Shown piece after piece: positions 8,845 through 16,723 of a stretch of 64,000 bases of DNA. How positions within the stretch are numbered: position 1 is the stretch's first letter; each line of letters starts with the position of its first letter. A model generated the notes under the pieces. It searched no databases. It saw only the letters and a list, made by a program, of their open reading frames with translations, and was not told the DNA's origin. Position numbers and translations under genes: made by a program. This stretch comes from Chryseosolibacter sp964532595 (GTDB taxonomy: Bacteria; Bacteroidota; Bacteroidia; Cytophagales; Cyclobacteriaceae): NCBI GenBank assembly GCA_964532595.1, contig CAZHIQ010000010.1, forward strand, positions 1-64,000, in the 5' to 3' direction.

Positions 8845-10722
8845 ATGGATTCTTTTACCATGGAAATCGACAAAGAAAAAGACGGTCGTGATCAGCTGCA
8901 AACGGGCATGCCTGATACGAAGGGCGGGGATAAACCATTGCAGTCGGAAGCAGATCTTGCCGAGCGGGAAGATTATGAAGAACATCTTGACGAAGATGAC
9001 CACAAGCATGTCGACGTCGACTACAGCAACTATACGAAGGCACAGCTGGTTGCAGTGGTGAAAGACCTTTCACGCGATGATAACTTCAAGCGCGTGGATG
9101 ATATTCTCCGCGATGTTAAGGCGGTTTATGATGAGATTTACGAACGCGAAAGATCAGCGGCCTTTGACAAGTTTATTGCCGAGGGAGGGGAGGCCGACGA
9201 CTTTGAATACAAAGGAGAAGACCTCGACACGGCTTTTGATGCTCACGTCAAGCTAATACGGGACCGACGAAACGCCTATTACCGTCAACAGGAAGAACAA
9301 AAGAACGAGAACCTGAGATTGAAACAGGAACTCGTTGAAAAGTTGCGTGAGCTGATTGATGCTACGGATCATGCCAACCAGTTCGAGGCCTTCAAAGAAC
9401 TGCAAAAGCAATGGAAGGCAATCGGACCTGTTCCGGCGCCACACGCCAAGACATTATGGGCGAACTATCATGCCCTGGTCGATCGATTCTATGATAACCA
9501 AAGCATTTACTTCGAACTGAAGGAGCTCGATCGAAGAAAGAACCTCGAATCCAAAATAGAGTTGTGCGTGCGAGCTGAGCGACTGGCTGAGGTAGAGATT
9601 ATCAAAGATGCCATTCGCGAACTCAACGAACTGCACCAGGAATTCAAGCATATCGGGCCCGTGCCTGCGGAAGAAAAAGAGGCCGTATGGCAGCGCTTCA
9701 AAGCGGCGTCGGATGCTGTGTACGCCCGACGTGATGCTTACCTTCAAACGCTTCAAAGTGAACTGCAGCAAAATCTCGATGCGAAAAGCAAACTTGCCGA
9801 GGAAGTTCAGGCTTTTGTTTCCTTCGACAGTGATCGCATAAAGTTGTGGAACGAGAAGACACGGGAAATTCTTGAGCTACAGAAACGATGGGAAGCGGTG
9901 GGGGGCCTTCCCCGGGCAAAGGCTCGTGATGTGAACAAGAAGTTCTGGTCGGCCTTCAAGACGTTCTTCAACAATAAGAACCAGTTTTTCCGGAAACTCG
10001 ATGAAGAGCGGGAGCAAAACCTTCAGATTAAGAACGAACTCGTCCGACAGGCTCAGGAGCTCCGCGAGAGCAAGGACTGGGAGGCGACCTCTAATACGCT
10101 GAAAGCACTGCAGCAGAAGTGGAAAGATGTGGGGCCGGTGCCGGAGAAATTCAGGGAAAAAGTCTTTAGAGAATTCAAGGATGCGTGCGACTACTTTTTC
10201 GCACAGAAGCGCGGTCAGATGGGAAAGGTAGAGCAGGAGCAGATCGACAACCTAAACGTCAAGATGGCTATTTGCGAAGAACTCGAACGCCATGTGGTTA
10301 ATGGGACAGCGCGCATCGAATTACTTCACGATCTGCAGGACCGGTACAGCACAATCGGATTTGTGCCGCGGAAAGATATCGCCATGATCAAAGCGCGCTA
10401 TCACGAGGCGGTAGAGAAGTTCGTAGCTGCCATTCCCGACCTCACCGATGATGAACGCAGCCGTCTGATGCTGGAAACGCAGCTTAACGATCTGAAAAAA
10501 GATCCCATGGCTGACCGCAAGCTTTACCAAAAGGAGCAGGCCATCCGAAAGAAGATCGCGAAGACCGAAAACGACATCGCCCTCTGGAAGAACAACCTCG
10601 AATTCTTTGGGCGTTCGCAGAATGCCGATAAAGTCCGCGACGAGTTTAATCAAAAAATCGAAACGGCGACCGAACACCTCCGTGCGCTCAAGCAGCAACT
10701 GCGGATGTTACGAGCGGTCTAG
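8845..10722 (+). CDS. DUF349 repeat protein
   Basis: 625-residue, highly charged, predicted soluble helical protein. An acidic N-terminal region (1-60) is followed by about five copies of the DUF349 three-helix unit, each ending in a pattern like W(K/E)xxGPVP followed by xxxLWxxFxxxxDxF(F/Y); examples lie near 190, 265, 350 and 425. DUF349 proteins are common in Bacteroidota and have no agreed function; the repeats resemble spectrin-like helical bundles. The 3' end overlaps the convergent gene at 10708 by 15 nt. Confidence 0.88.
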   Translation: MDSFTMEIDKEKDGRDQLQTGMPDTKGGDKPLQSEADLAEREDYEEHLDEDDHKHVDVDYSNYTKAQLVAVVKDLSRDDNFKRVDDILRDVKAVYDEIYERERSAAFDKFIAEGGEADDFEYKGEDLDTAFDAHVKLIRDRRNAYYRQQEEQKNENLRLKQELVEKLRELIDATDHANQFEAFKELQKQWKAIGPVPAPHAKTLWANYHALVDRFYDNQSIYFELKELDRRKNLESKIELCVRAERLAEVEIIKDAIRELNELHQEFKHIGPVPAEEKEAVWQRFKAASDAVYARRDAYLQTLQSELQQNLDAKSKLAEEVQAFVSFDSDRIKLWNEKTREILELQKRWEAVGGLPRAKARDVNKKFWSAFKTFFNNKNQFFRKLDEEREQNLQIKNELVRQAQELRESKDWEATSNTLKALQQKWKDVGPVPEKFREKVFREFKDACDYFFAQKRGQMGKVEQEQIDNLNVKMAICEELERHVVNGTARIELLHDLQDRYSTIGFVPRKDIAMIKARYHEAVEKFVAAIPDLTDDERSRLMLETQLNDLKKDPMADRKLYQKEQAIRKKIAKTENDIALWKNNLEFFGRSQNADKVRDEFNQKIETATEHLRALKQQLRMLRAV

Positions 10723-12417
10723 GGCTTCATAGCGTTCAGACCGCGGTTCCAGCAGGAAGGATTTTCCCTGCCAGACGATTGTCTTTCGCGCGTCAGAAAG
10801 GTTGACAACACCCAGTGTCTTTTCGTCCAGTACAATCGCCTGAACGGCGAGAGGGTCGGAGCTCTCCAGGATAGTGACTCCCCGGCCCTGGTATTGAGCA
10901 AACCGCTTGAGGGTATGGAACACCGGCCGCAGCTCACCCTCCGGACTGATGATGCCCAATTCCCCCCATGTCTGGAAAAGGGTGATAGATGACGCCCCTC
11001 CCCGGATCAAACTGCAAAGCGTGGCGAACGTCCAGCACGCAGCAAAATCAGTAGCTAATCGGTCGTCTATCTGACGATCTCGCGGCACATCCCAATCGAT
11101 GGGGTCGCCGGCGTAAGGGTTGAAACGTCTTTTGAGAACAACAGGGGATACTTGAACCGGAATTTCTCTGCCGAAGGCATGCCGGGCACTGGCGATCATG
11201 TATGAGGGCGTTTCTGCATTCTCCAGCAACGTAAGATCGTCGGAGGCGTGTTCCTGGGGCGAGAACGAGAAACTGATGAAGTCAGCCCTACGCGCATCAA
11301 ATCGGTTCCGGTTTATCTCGGTGAAATTGTAGTCAGTCCCCGCACCAATGCGGGCGTTGCGAAGGCCATTGCGAAGCCGCTGGATACCATCCAGTGCGTT
11401 TTCCCTCGTAACCAACGCACCTTTCGAGAGCACAACAACACGTTGCGGGCGAACGCCGTTCTGCTCGCACAGAAGAAGAAACGCCTCTATTTCTTCATCT
11501 TCATTTTCTGACAAATGCAGGGCAACTTCCAGCGGCATACCAAGACGTGCGGCGTTCTCGCAATCTTGTGACATTTGGCGCACCCATGTATCTGACGATG
11601 GTGTCACCTCAATGCGGTAATGGTTGAAACGAGCGGTGCGCAGCTGCGCCACAACCGCCTCGCTCATTTCACCGGATTCGGTGGATGCCGCAAGGCCCAG
11701 GGCTGGGACGACGCGGGGGAGAGACGTTGGCATGAGGGTGACCGGCTCATCGGATCGTACAAGTGCGGGGAGGGAAACACGCGGACGAAAATGTATTCGC
11801 TGGGTGATTTTCTCGCCGGGTTGCAACGTCACCGGGAAAGGGCGATCTAGCGGAGTGCAGAATGTCTTGTAGGAGGCGTCACCCCAGTTGCGCTGATCCT
11901 CTGTTTCAAAAAGATCACCTTCAAAGGCGAGCGCAAAAGAGTAACCGCCAATAGACCACACCATCTCTTTAATATGTTTGAACGGGTCGTCAGGCGCTAT
12001 ATGTTCGGGGAACTTGATAACCGAACGTGAGCCGTCGCCGTGGAGGATCGTGCATTCTGTACCGGCTACTCCAGGAGGGTGCAGTATACAAAACCCTGCG
12101 CGGTTTCTCTTGAATTCCTTATGGACTTCCCCGTCAATGCCGAACACAATTGTTCCATCCCGATGTCCTTCAATGCTGACCCGCCAGGTCATCACCACAT
12201 CAGGGCCTGCAACTTCAAGACGGCGGTAGAGAACAGAGAAGCCTTCTTCTTTTTCCGTTATCTGCTCATCGCGGATCACCGCATCGACAGTGTTCCAGTT
12301 GTGATCGCGTAACGCGAAATAGATCATACGGAGGATTTCATGCTTTCCGTATGTTATGCGGCGGATTGAACCGCTGTCGTAGATCAGCGAAAAGGGTCCA
12401 GCTTGTAGTTGTCTCAT
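10708..12417 (-). CDS. D-apionate lactonase-like protein (ApnL family)
   Basis: 569 residues, no signal peptide, so probably cytoplasmic. The N-terminal half reads like the D-apionate lactonase (ApnL) family, with RITYGKHEILR near 19, ALRDHNWNTV near 35, and FKRNRAGFCILHPP near 120; a TIM-barrel-like C-terminal half follows. ApnL hydrolyses D-apionolactone in catabolism of the branched plant sugar D-apiose. No other recognised apiose gene (apnA, apnO or the RuBisCO-like enzymes) is present, so the substrate here may be another sugar lactone. It is the last gene of a leftward cluster (63 nt behind the amidohydrolase) and overlaps the end of the DUF349 gene. Confidence 0.72.
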   Translation of the reverse strand: MRQLQAGPFSLIYDSGSIRRITYGKHEILRMIYFALRDHNWNTVDAVIRDEQITEKEEGFSVLYRRLEVAGPDVVMTWRVSIEGHRDGTIVFGIDGEVHKEFKRNRAGFCILHPPGVAGTECTILHGDGSRSVIKFPEHIAPDDPFKHIKEMVWSIGGYSFALAFEGDLFETEDQRNWGDASYKTFCTPLDRPFPVTLQPGEKITQRIHFRPRVSLPALVRSDEPVTLMPTSLPRVVPALGLAASTESGEMSEAVVAQLRTARFNHYRIEVTPSSDTWVRQMSQDCENAARLGMPLEVALHLSENEDEEIEAFLLLCEQNGVRPQRVVVLSKGALVTRENALDGIQRLRNGLRNARIGAGTDYNFTEINRNRFDARRADFISFSFSPQEHASDDLTLLENAETPSYMIASARHAFGREIPVQVSPVVLKRRFNPYAGDPIDWDVPRDRQIDDRLATDFAACWTFATLCSLIRGGASSITLFQTWGELGIISPEGELRPVFHTLKRFAQYQGRGVTILESSDPLAVQAIVLDEKTLGVVNLSDARKTIVWQGKSFLLEPRSERYEALDRS

Positions 12418-12480
12418 TATGAAGAATTTTCCAGTCCGATCCTGGGACCGGAAGGAAGTCGGAAACGTTACGACGTTTGC

Positions 12481-13557
12481 TCAGGGTTTCCACAACACCT
12501 TCCGGGCGTTGTCGCGATAAATCTTCCGAAGGGCTTTATCGCTCAGACCAAATCCGTACAACGGCCAATGATATTCGAACAAGTCGATCTCGTAGAAATG
12601 CTCGTCTTCAGACTCCAGGATACGAAATGTCGTCTCATACATGTGCTCCGAAAAACGCATGTCGGTGCCGTACAGCAGGCGGTCCTGGTATTTCTCAGAG
12701 AACTTCTTCATGTATTTGGGAATTGGGCCGACCTCTGCGTAGCGGGCACCAAACTCGGAATACAGGTTCGGGTATTTGTCTAGCAAGCGACCCAGCATCT
12801 CCGGGTTGTATCCACAGTTCGCCAGGTGAAGGGCGATGAAGGTCGTACGCGGATTACTCCGCACAGCGGTTTCGAGGGTCCCGAGAAGTTGCTCGTGGTT
12901 TAGAATACCTTCGCGGGTGAGGTCGATGCGCCAATGGTAGGCGTTCATAAGTCCGTCATTGGTCGAATCCATCGGCAAGTACATCCAGTACGGTTCTGCT
13001 ACATGAATGCCGACCGGTATCCCAAGTTCTCCGCAGCGCTTAAAGAAAGGCTGCAACCGTTCATCATCAACATGCATTCCATAACCGCGGGTGGGTCTGG
13101 AAAACAATTCGCCTAGTCCTTTGTCGCCCAGTTCTCCAACACCGCGCGCACCCACCTGGAAGCAGCGCTCCAACTCGCGAATGGCACGTTCGGTCCAGCC
13201 GGGCTCCTGGTAGCCCGTATAGTCGATGCCGCACCAGACTTCGAAACGATCGGGGTAACGCGAATACGCTTTGTACAAACTGTCGAATTTGGAGCCCGTC
13301 CAGCCCGTCATGACAATAGTCTTCTGTATTCCTTTCGCATCCATCATCTTTACCCATCGGTCAAGATCTTCCTCGCTTCTAGCATATGCGTGAGCGTGTA
13401 TGTCGATGGCAGGGTATCTCGCCTTCTCAATCTTTGTAGCGGGCACCTTGTAGATGGAAACCGGCCGGAAGTCTTTTAACCGGATTTCTTCCGGATGCGT
13501 TTGCGCTGTGCTGTAGCTGGCGACGACTGTGCAAAGAAGGAAGAGGAGAAGTCTCAT
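12481..13557 (-). CDS. secreted amidohydrolase (Amidohydro_2 family)
   Basis: 358 residues with a cleavable signal peptide (MRLLLFLLCTVVASYSTA) and a metal-dependent TIM-barrel hydrolase domain. The metal-binding IDIHAHA lies near residue 51, GIHVAE near 178, a further histidine in ALHLANCG near 242, and the catalytic-aspartate segment LYGTDM near 297. The family includes decarboxylases and lactonases (ACMSD-like, 2-pyrone-4,6-dicarboxylate lactonase-like), so a secreted lactonase or hydrolase of a sugar-derived lactone is plausible beside the ApnL-like gene; the substrate is unknown. Only 3 nt separate it from the kinase gene upstream, so the two are surely one operon. Confidence 0.82.
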   Translation of the reverse strand: MRLLLFLLCTVVASYSTAQTHPEEIRLKDFRPVSIYKVPATKIEKARYPAIDIHAHAYARSEEDLDRWVKMMDAKGIQKTIVMTGWTGSKFDSLYKAYSRYPDRFEVWCGIDYTGYQEPGWTERAIRELERCFQVGARGVGELGDKGLGELFSRPTRGYGMHVDDERLQPFFKRCGELGIPVGIHVAEPYWMYLPMDSTNDGLMNAYHWRIDLTREGILNHEQLLGTLETAVRSNPRTTFIALHLANCGYNPEMLGRLLDKYPNLYSEFGARYAEVGPIPKYMKKFSEKYQDRLLYGTDMRFSEHMYETTFRILESEDEHFYEIDLFEYHWPLYGFGLSDKALRKIYRDNARKVLWKP

Positions 13558-13560
13558 AAC

Positions 13561-14649
13561 CTAGAATATAAAGTGTGAACGCGTTCTTAGTTCAGCGTCA
13601 ACGATCTCCTGCAGTTTGCCCGTTGCTGATTCCAGACATTTGAGAAGGACAAGCTGGTTCCCTGCTCTGACGAAGTTATGGTCGGGATAGCGCGCACCAT
13701 AATAGACATCCCGATTCAGGTGGTCGGTCAGGAAACGCAGTGCCTGCATGTAAATCATGAATGATCCCGAATAGATGACAAGAGCTTGCTCTTCGGCGGT
13801 AAGTTCATCGCCCATGCTACTGATGTATCCGTTGACGATAGCGCCAAAGACGTCTTCGCGCACACTGATGAGGCTGAAGTCTTTTTCTTCCTCATTGGCG
13901 GGCGAGAGATAGGTTCTCATCATGTCGCCAACGTCGCTGATAAAGTAACCGGGCATCACCGTGTCGAGATCAATAACGCACAGACCTTTTCCATCCTCCC
14001 CAAAAAGGACATTGCTGATTTTGGTGTCATGGTGTGTTACCCGCTGGCGAATCTTGGGGGTCTGACGGATTTTTTCGAAAGTTTCGACCAGGTTTGAAAA
14101 GCGACCGAGCTCCCGTATCATGTCCTCAGACTGCTTGATTCGGTCGGGGTCACCCTGTTTCAGGGCTTGCTGAAACTGTTCATACCTCAGCGTGAGGTTG
14201 TGAAAGTCAGGGATCGTGTAGTGGAGGAGGCGCGCTTCGAAGCCCGCCAGCAGACGCGTGAACTTGCCGAACTGAAGGGCGGCTTCAAAGGCCTCTGTCG
14301 GAGTGGTAACGGTATTGATCGTATGTGAACCCCGGATATAGGGGAATGCCCTGAAGTATCCGTGCTCGGGTTCATAGTAAATGTCTTCTCCCTGCGCATT
14401 TCCCACCGGTGATACGAACAAATAGCCAGGTGAGTTCTCTTCAAGATGCCGTGCGATCATTCGAATGTTCGCAGCAACTTCCACGGGCTTCTTGAAGACG
14501 TGATGGTTAATACGTTGAAATATAAATTCGCGGTCGGAGGAGGATACTTTCCATGTGTTATTAATAAGACCGCTCGTCAATGGTTCAACTTTGCATCCTT
14601 GAGGATCAAGGCCATATACTTCCAGAATTTTTTCAATCATGAGAGTCAC
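13561..14649 (-). CDS. NahK-like sugar kinase (aminoglycoside phosphotransferase fold)
   Basis: 362 residues, no signal peptide. The phosphotransferase fold is clear: SGLINNTWKV near 26 (nucleotide loop), EFIFQRIN near 41, the catalytic loop HHDTKISNVLF with Asp208 and Asn213, and the metal-binding IDLDTVMPG with Asp227/Asp229. This variant is that of N-acetylhexosamine 1-kinase (NahK) relatives, which phosphorylate a sugar at its anomeric carbon. The sugar here is not known; the neighbouring lactonase, amidohydrolase and DUF5009 genes suggest uptake and use of an unusual or acylated sugar. The start could equally be the ATG three codons downstream. Confidence 0.8.
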   Translation of the reverse strand: MTLMIEKILEVYGLDPQGCKVEPLTSGLINNTWKVSSSDREFIFQRINHHVFKKPVEVAANIRMIARHLEENSPGYLFVSPVGNAQGEDIYYEPEHGYFRAFPYIRGSHTINTVTTPTEAFEAALQFGKFTRLLAGFEARLLHYTIPDFHNLTLRYEQFQQALKQGDPDRIKQSEDMIRELGRFSNLVETFEKIRQTPKIRQRVTHHDTKISNVLFGEDGKGLCVIDLDTVMPGYFISDVGDMMRTYLSPANEEEKDFSLISVREDVFGAIVNGYISSMGDELTAEEQALVIYSGSFMIYMQALRFLTDHLNRDVYYGARYPDHNFVRAGNQLVLLKCLESATGKLQEIVDAELRTRSHFIF

Positions 14650-14736
14650 TAAGACTTACGCCAGCGGCGTGTAAAACAATTAAGCGTTTCCAATTTATTG
14701 CGGAGACTTCAGAACTACAAATTGCCCCGGATGATC

Positions 14737-15885
14737 CTATATTTTAAAGAAGATCCCTTTTCGGTACAACCATCGAAGCATCATCCACTCCAGCGTGAAA
14801 ATCACAAGAGACGTTGTGATGATCATGGCGGCATGCGGTACGGAAGCCAGCTCCATCAGTCCATTCGTGAGGGCAGCGATGTAGTCATTGAACCAACGGT
14901 CCCCAGGAATCTCGATAAAGAGATAGATAAATAGTGAATTCATACCGACGATGACGAAGAAGTTGACAAACCTTTTATGGTCGCGAAGGTCGATCCACCA
15001 GTAAAGAAATGCCAGCGCGAGCAAGCACCAACCACCCGACGCCAGTACAAACGAACTTGTTGAAATCCGTTTGATGATCGGCGTAACCGAACTCCAGTCA
15101 AGGACATATCCAAGTAACAACGCAGCAGTTCCAGTAATGACAAGCCACTTAACTTTCTCCGACTCCTGGCGCTGTTCAATGAGTAGTTTCCCGGCCAGGC
15201 ATCCCCATATGGTATGGGCGGCCGTCGGAAGAAAGTTTATGGCAACCCATCCGCCTGAATTGATCTTATTCATCAGCACAAGGTCCATGAAGTTCCCAAA
15301 GTTGTGCTGATTCGTAAAGGGTTGGTCAAATCCGGGGATATTGGTAAACCGGTACAGGCCTTCTGTCAGGAGCAATAAGCCAAGACTGAAGACAATTTGC
15401 GCCGAATACGACCAGCGAAAAATGAAGAAAGCAATCAGGGTGGTGACGGACAATTGCGTCAGGACATTCCACAATTCGAACGACAGGCCATTAGGGCGAA
15501 CAGCATAATCGAGGACACCCCAGAAAAACAGCCAGCATGAGCGCTTGAACACCTTGACAAAAGACTTGCTCCAGGGAAAGCCGGTCGCCTGCTGGCGGTG
15601 GAGGGAGTAAGCCATGGCCGTCCCCGCCATAAACATAAAGCCCGGTTGAATAAGATCCCAGAAACGCAACCCGTTCCACGGGTGGTGGGAGAATTGCCGG
15701 AAGAAGCCCTCGAATAAGGTTCCGGTACTCAGATCCAGAAAGTTGTGAAAGAAGCGGACACTCTCAAGCATGAGAAGTACCATGATGAGGCCGCGCATGA
15801 AGTCGAGGGAGAGAAGACGCTGCATTCGGGGCTTTGCAGAGCCAGACGCAGCGGTTGCGGCCTTCTCACTAAGCACAGTTTCCAT
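14737..15885 (-). CDS. DUF5009 / HGSNAT-like membrane protein
   Basis: 382 residues with about ten membrane helices. It starts with a short cytoplasmic tail and LLSLDFMRGLIMVLLML near 24, the hallmark of the membrane acyltransferase superfamily that includes heparan-alpha-glucosaminide N-acetyltransferase and bacterial NagX. Such proteins acetylate sugars across a membrane or, in some proposals, transport them; the function is not proven for DUF5009. It is the first gene of the leftward cluster and lies 87 nt before the kinase. A paralogue lies at 62029-63255. Confidence 0.8.
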   Translation of the reverse strand: METVLSEKAATAASGSAKPRMQRLLSLDFMRGLIMVLLMLESVRFFHNFLDLSTGTLFEGFFRQFSHHPWNGLRFWDLIQPGFMFMAGTAMAYSLHRQQATGFPWSKSFVKVFKRSCWLFFWGVLDYAVRPNGLSFELWNVLTQLSVTTLIAFFIFRWSYSAQIVFSLGLLLLTEGLYRFTNIPGFDQPFTNQHNFGNFMDLVLMNKINSGGWVAINFLPTAAHTIWGCLAGKLLIEQRQESEKVKWLVITGTAALLLGYVLDWSSVTPIIKRISTSSFVLASGGWCLLALAFLYWWIDLRDHKRFVNFFVIVGMNSLFIYLFIEIPGDRWFNDYIAALTNGLMELASVPHAAMIITTSLVIFTLEWMMLRWLYRKGIFFKI

Positions 15886-16013
15886 GTCAGTTTAGTATAA
15901 AGAAACGTAAAGTAAGATTATTTCCTTATCTATCCTTGCGGCACGGCCGGAAAACGAAGGCTTTTCCGTGGGTCAATTCAGCCCGGGATGAGTGCCGGTT
16001 GGCCGATCCTTCC

Positions 16014-16021
16014 TATATTTG
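16014..16021 (+). promoter_or_regulatory. -7 element directly before the GDSL hydrolase gene
   Basis: TATATTTG matches TAnnTTTG exactly and ends only 5 nt before the ATG at 16027. If active, transcription would begin at or within a few bases of the start codon (leaderless or nearly so). No clear -33 element is visible at the right distance. Confidence 0.45.
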
Positions 16022-16026
16022 TCGCC

Positions 16027-16680
16027 ATGAAAAAGTTCTTCTATACCCTTTTTATCTGCCTCGTTGCGTCAACCGTTGTTTTTGCGCAAAACCGCCCGTT
16101 CTGGAAAGATATCCAGAAGTTCAAGGCTGCCGATAGTGTGGAAATGCCTCCGAAGAATGCCATTGTCTTCGTTGGTAGCTCATCGTTCACCCGCTGGTAC
16201 GATGTTCAGAAGGACTTCCCCGGGCACACGATCATCAACCGGGGTTTCGGCGGTTCAAGTCTTCCGCATCTGATTGAGTATGCTGACAGGATTATTATTC
16301 CTTACCGCCCCAAGCAGGTAGTCGTTTATTGCGGCGAGAATGACTTTGGCGGAGCCGGGGTTACCGCCGACACAGTAGTGAACCGGTTCAAGACTTTGTA
16401 TGGAATACTGCGGAACGAGCTTCCCAAGGCGGAAATAGTGTACATATCGATGAAACCCAGCCCCAGCCGGGCACACCTGATGCCGGGGTTTGCGGCAGCT
16501 AACGCGGAAATAAAGACCTTCCTGGAAAAACAACGTCGCACTCGGTACATTGATATCTGGGATGCCATGCTCGACGACAAAGGGTCACCGCGCGAAGAAC
16601 TGTTCGTCTCCGACATGTTGCATATGAATGAGAAGGGCTACGCAATTTGGCAAAAAGCGATTGCGCCTCATCTCAAGTAA
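16027..16680 (+). CDS. secreted SGNH/GDSL-family hydrolase
   Basis: 217 residues from the ATG at 16027, which gives a clean signal peptide (MKKFFYTLFICLVASTVVFA); the frame is open 39 nt further upstream but that would bury the signal. SGNH blocks are present: FVGSSSFTRW near 48 (catalytic Ser in a GSS variant of GDS), GFGGS near 72, GENDFGG near 100 and DMLHMNEKGY near 197 (Asp and His). Predicted to hydrolyse esters, for example acetyl groups on polysaccharides, in the periplasm. It diverges from the DUF5009 gene. Confidence 0.85.
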   Translation: MKKFFYTLFICLVASTVVFAQNRPFWKDIQKFKAADSVEMPPKNAIVFVGSSSFTRWYDVQKDFPGHTIINRGFGGSSLPHLIEYADRIIIPYRPKQVVVYCGENDFGGAGVTADTVVNRFKTLYGILRNELPKAEIVYISMKPSPSRAHLMPGFAAANAEIKTFLEKQRRTRYIDIWDAMLDDKGSPREELFVSDMLHMNEKGYAIWQKAIAPHLK

Positions 16681-16698
16681 TGCATTTTTCGATACAAC

Positions 16699-16723
16699 TA
16701 ACTACTTGATATTAAAGTAGTTA
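16699..16723. other. nine-base-pair inverted repeat at the tail-to-tail junction
   Basis: TAACTACTT (16699-16707) and AAGTAGTTA (16715-16723) flank GATATTA. It overlaps the stop codon of the acyl-CoA oxidase-like gene. It lies between two convergent genes where a terminator is expected, but neither side has a T-run, so a role in RNA 3' ends is only possible. Confidence 0.4.

Noticed and set aside
16699..16723. hairpin as a terminator for the acyl-CoA oxidase-like gene
   Set aside because: There is no T-run on either strand, so it is listed only as an inverted repeat.
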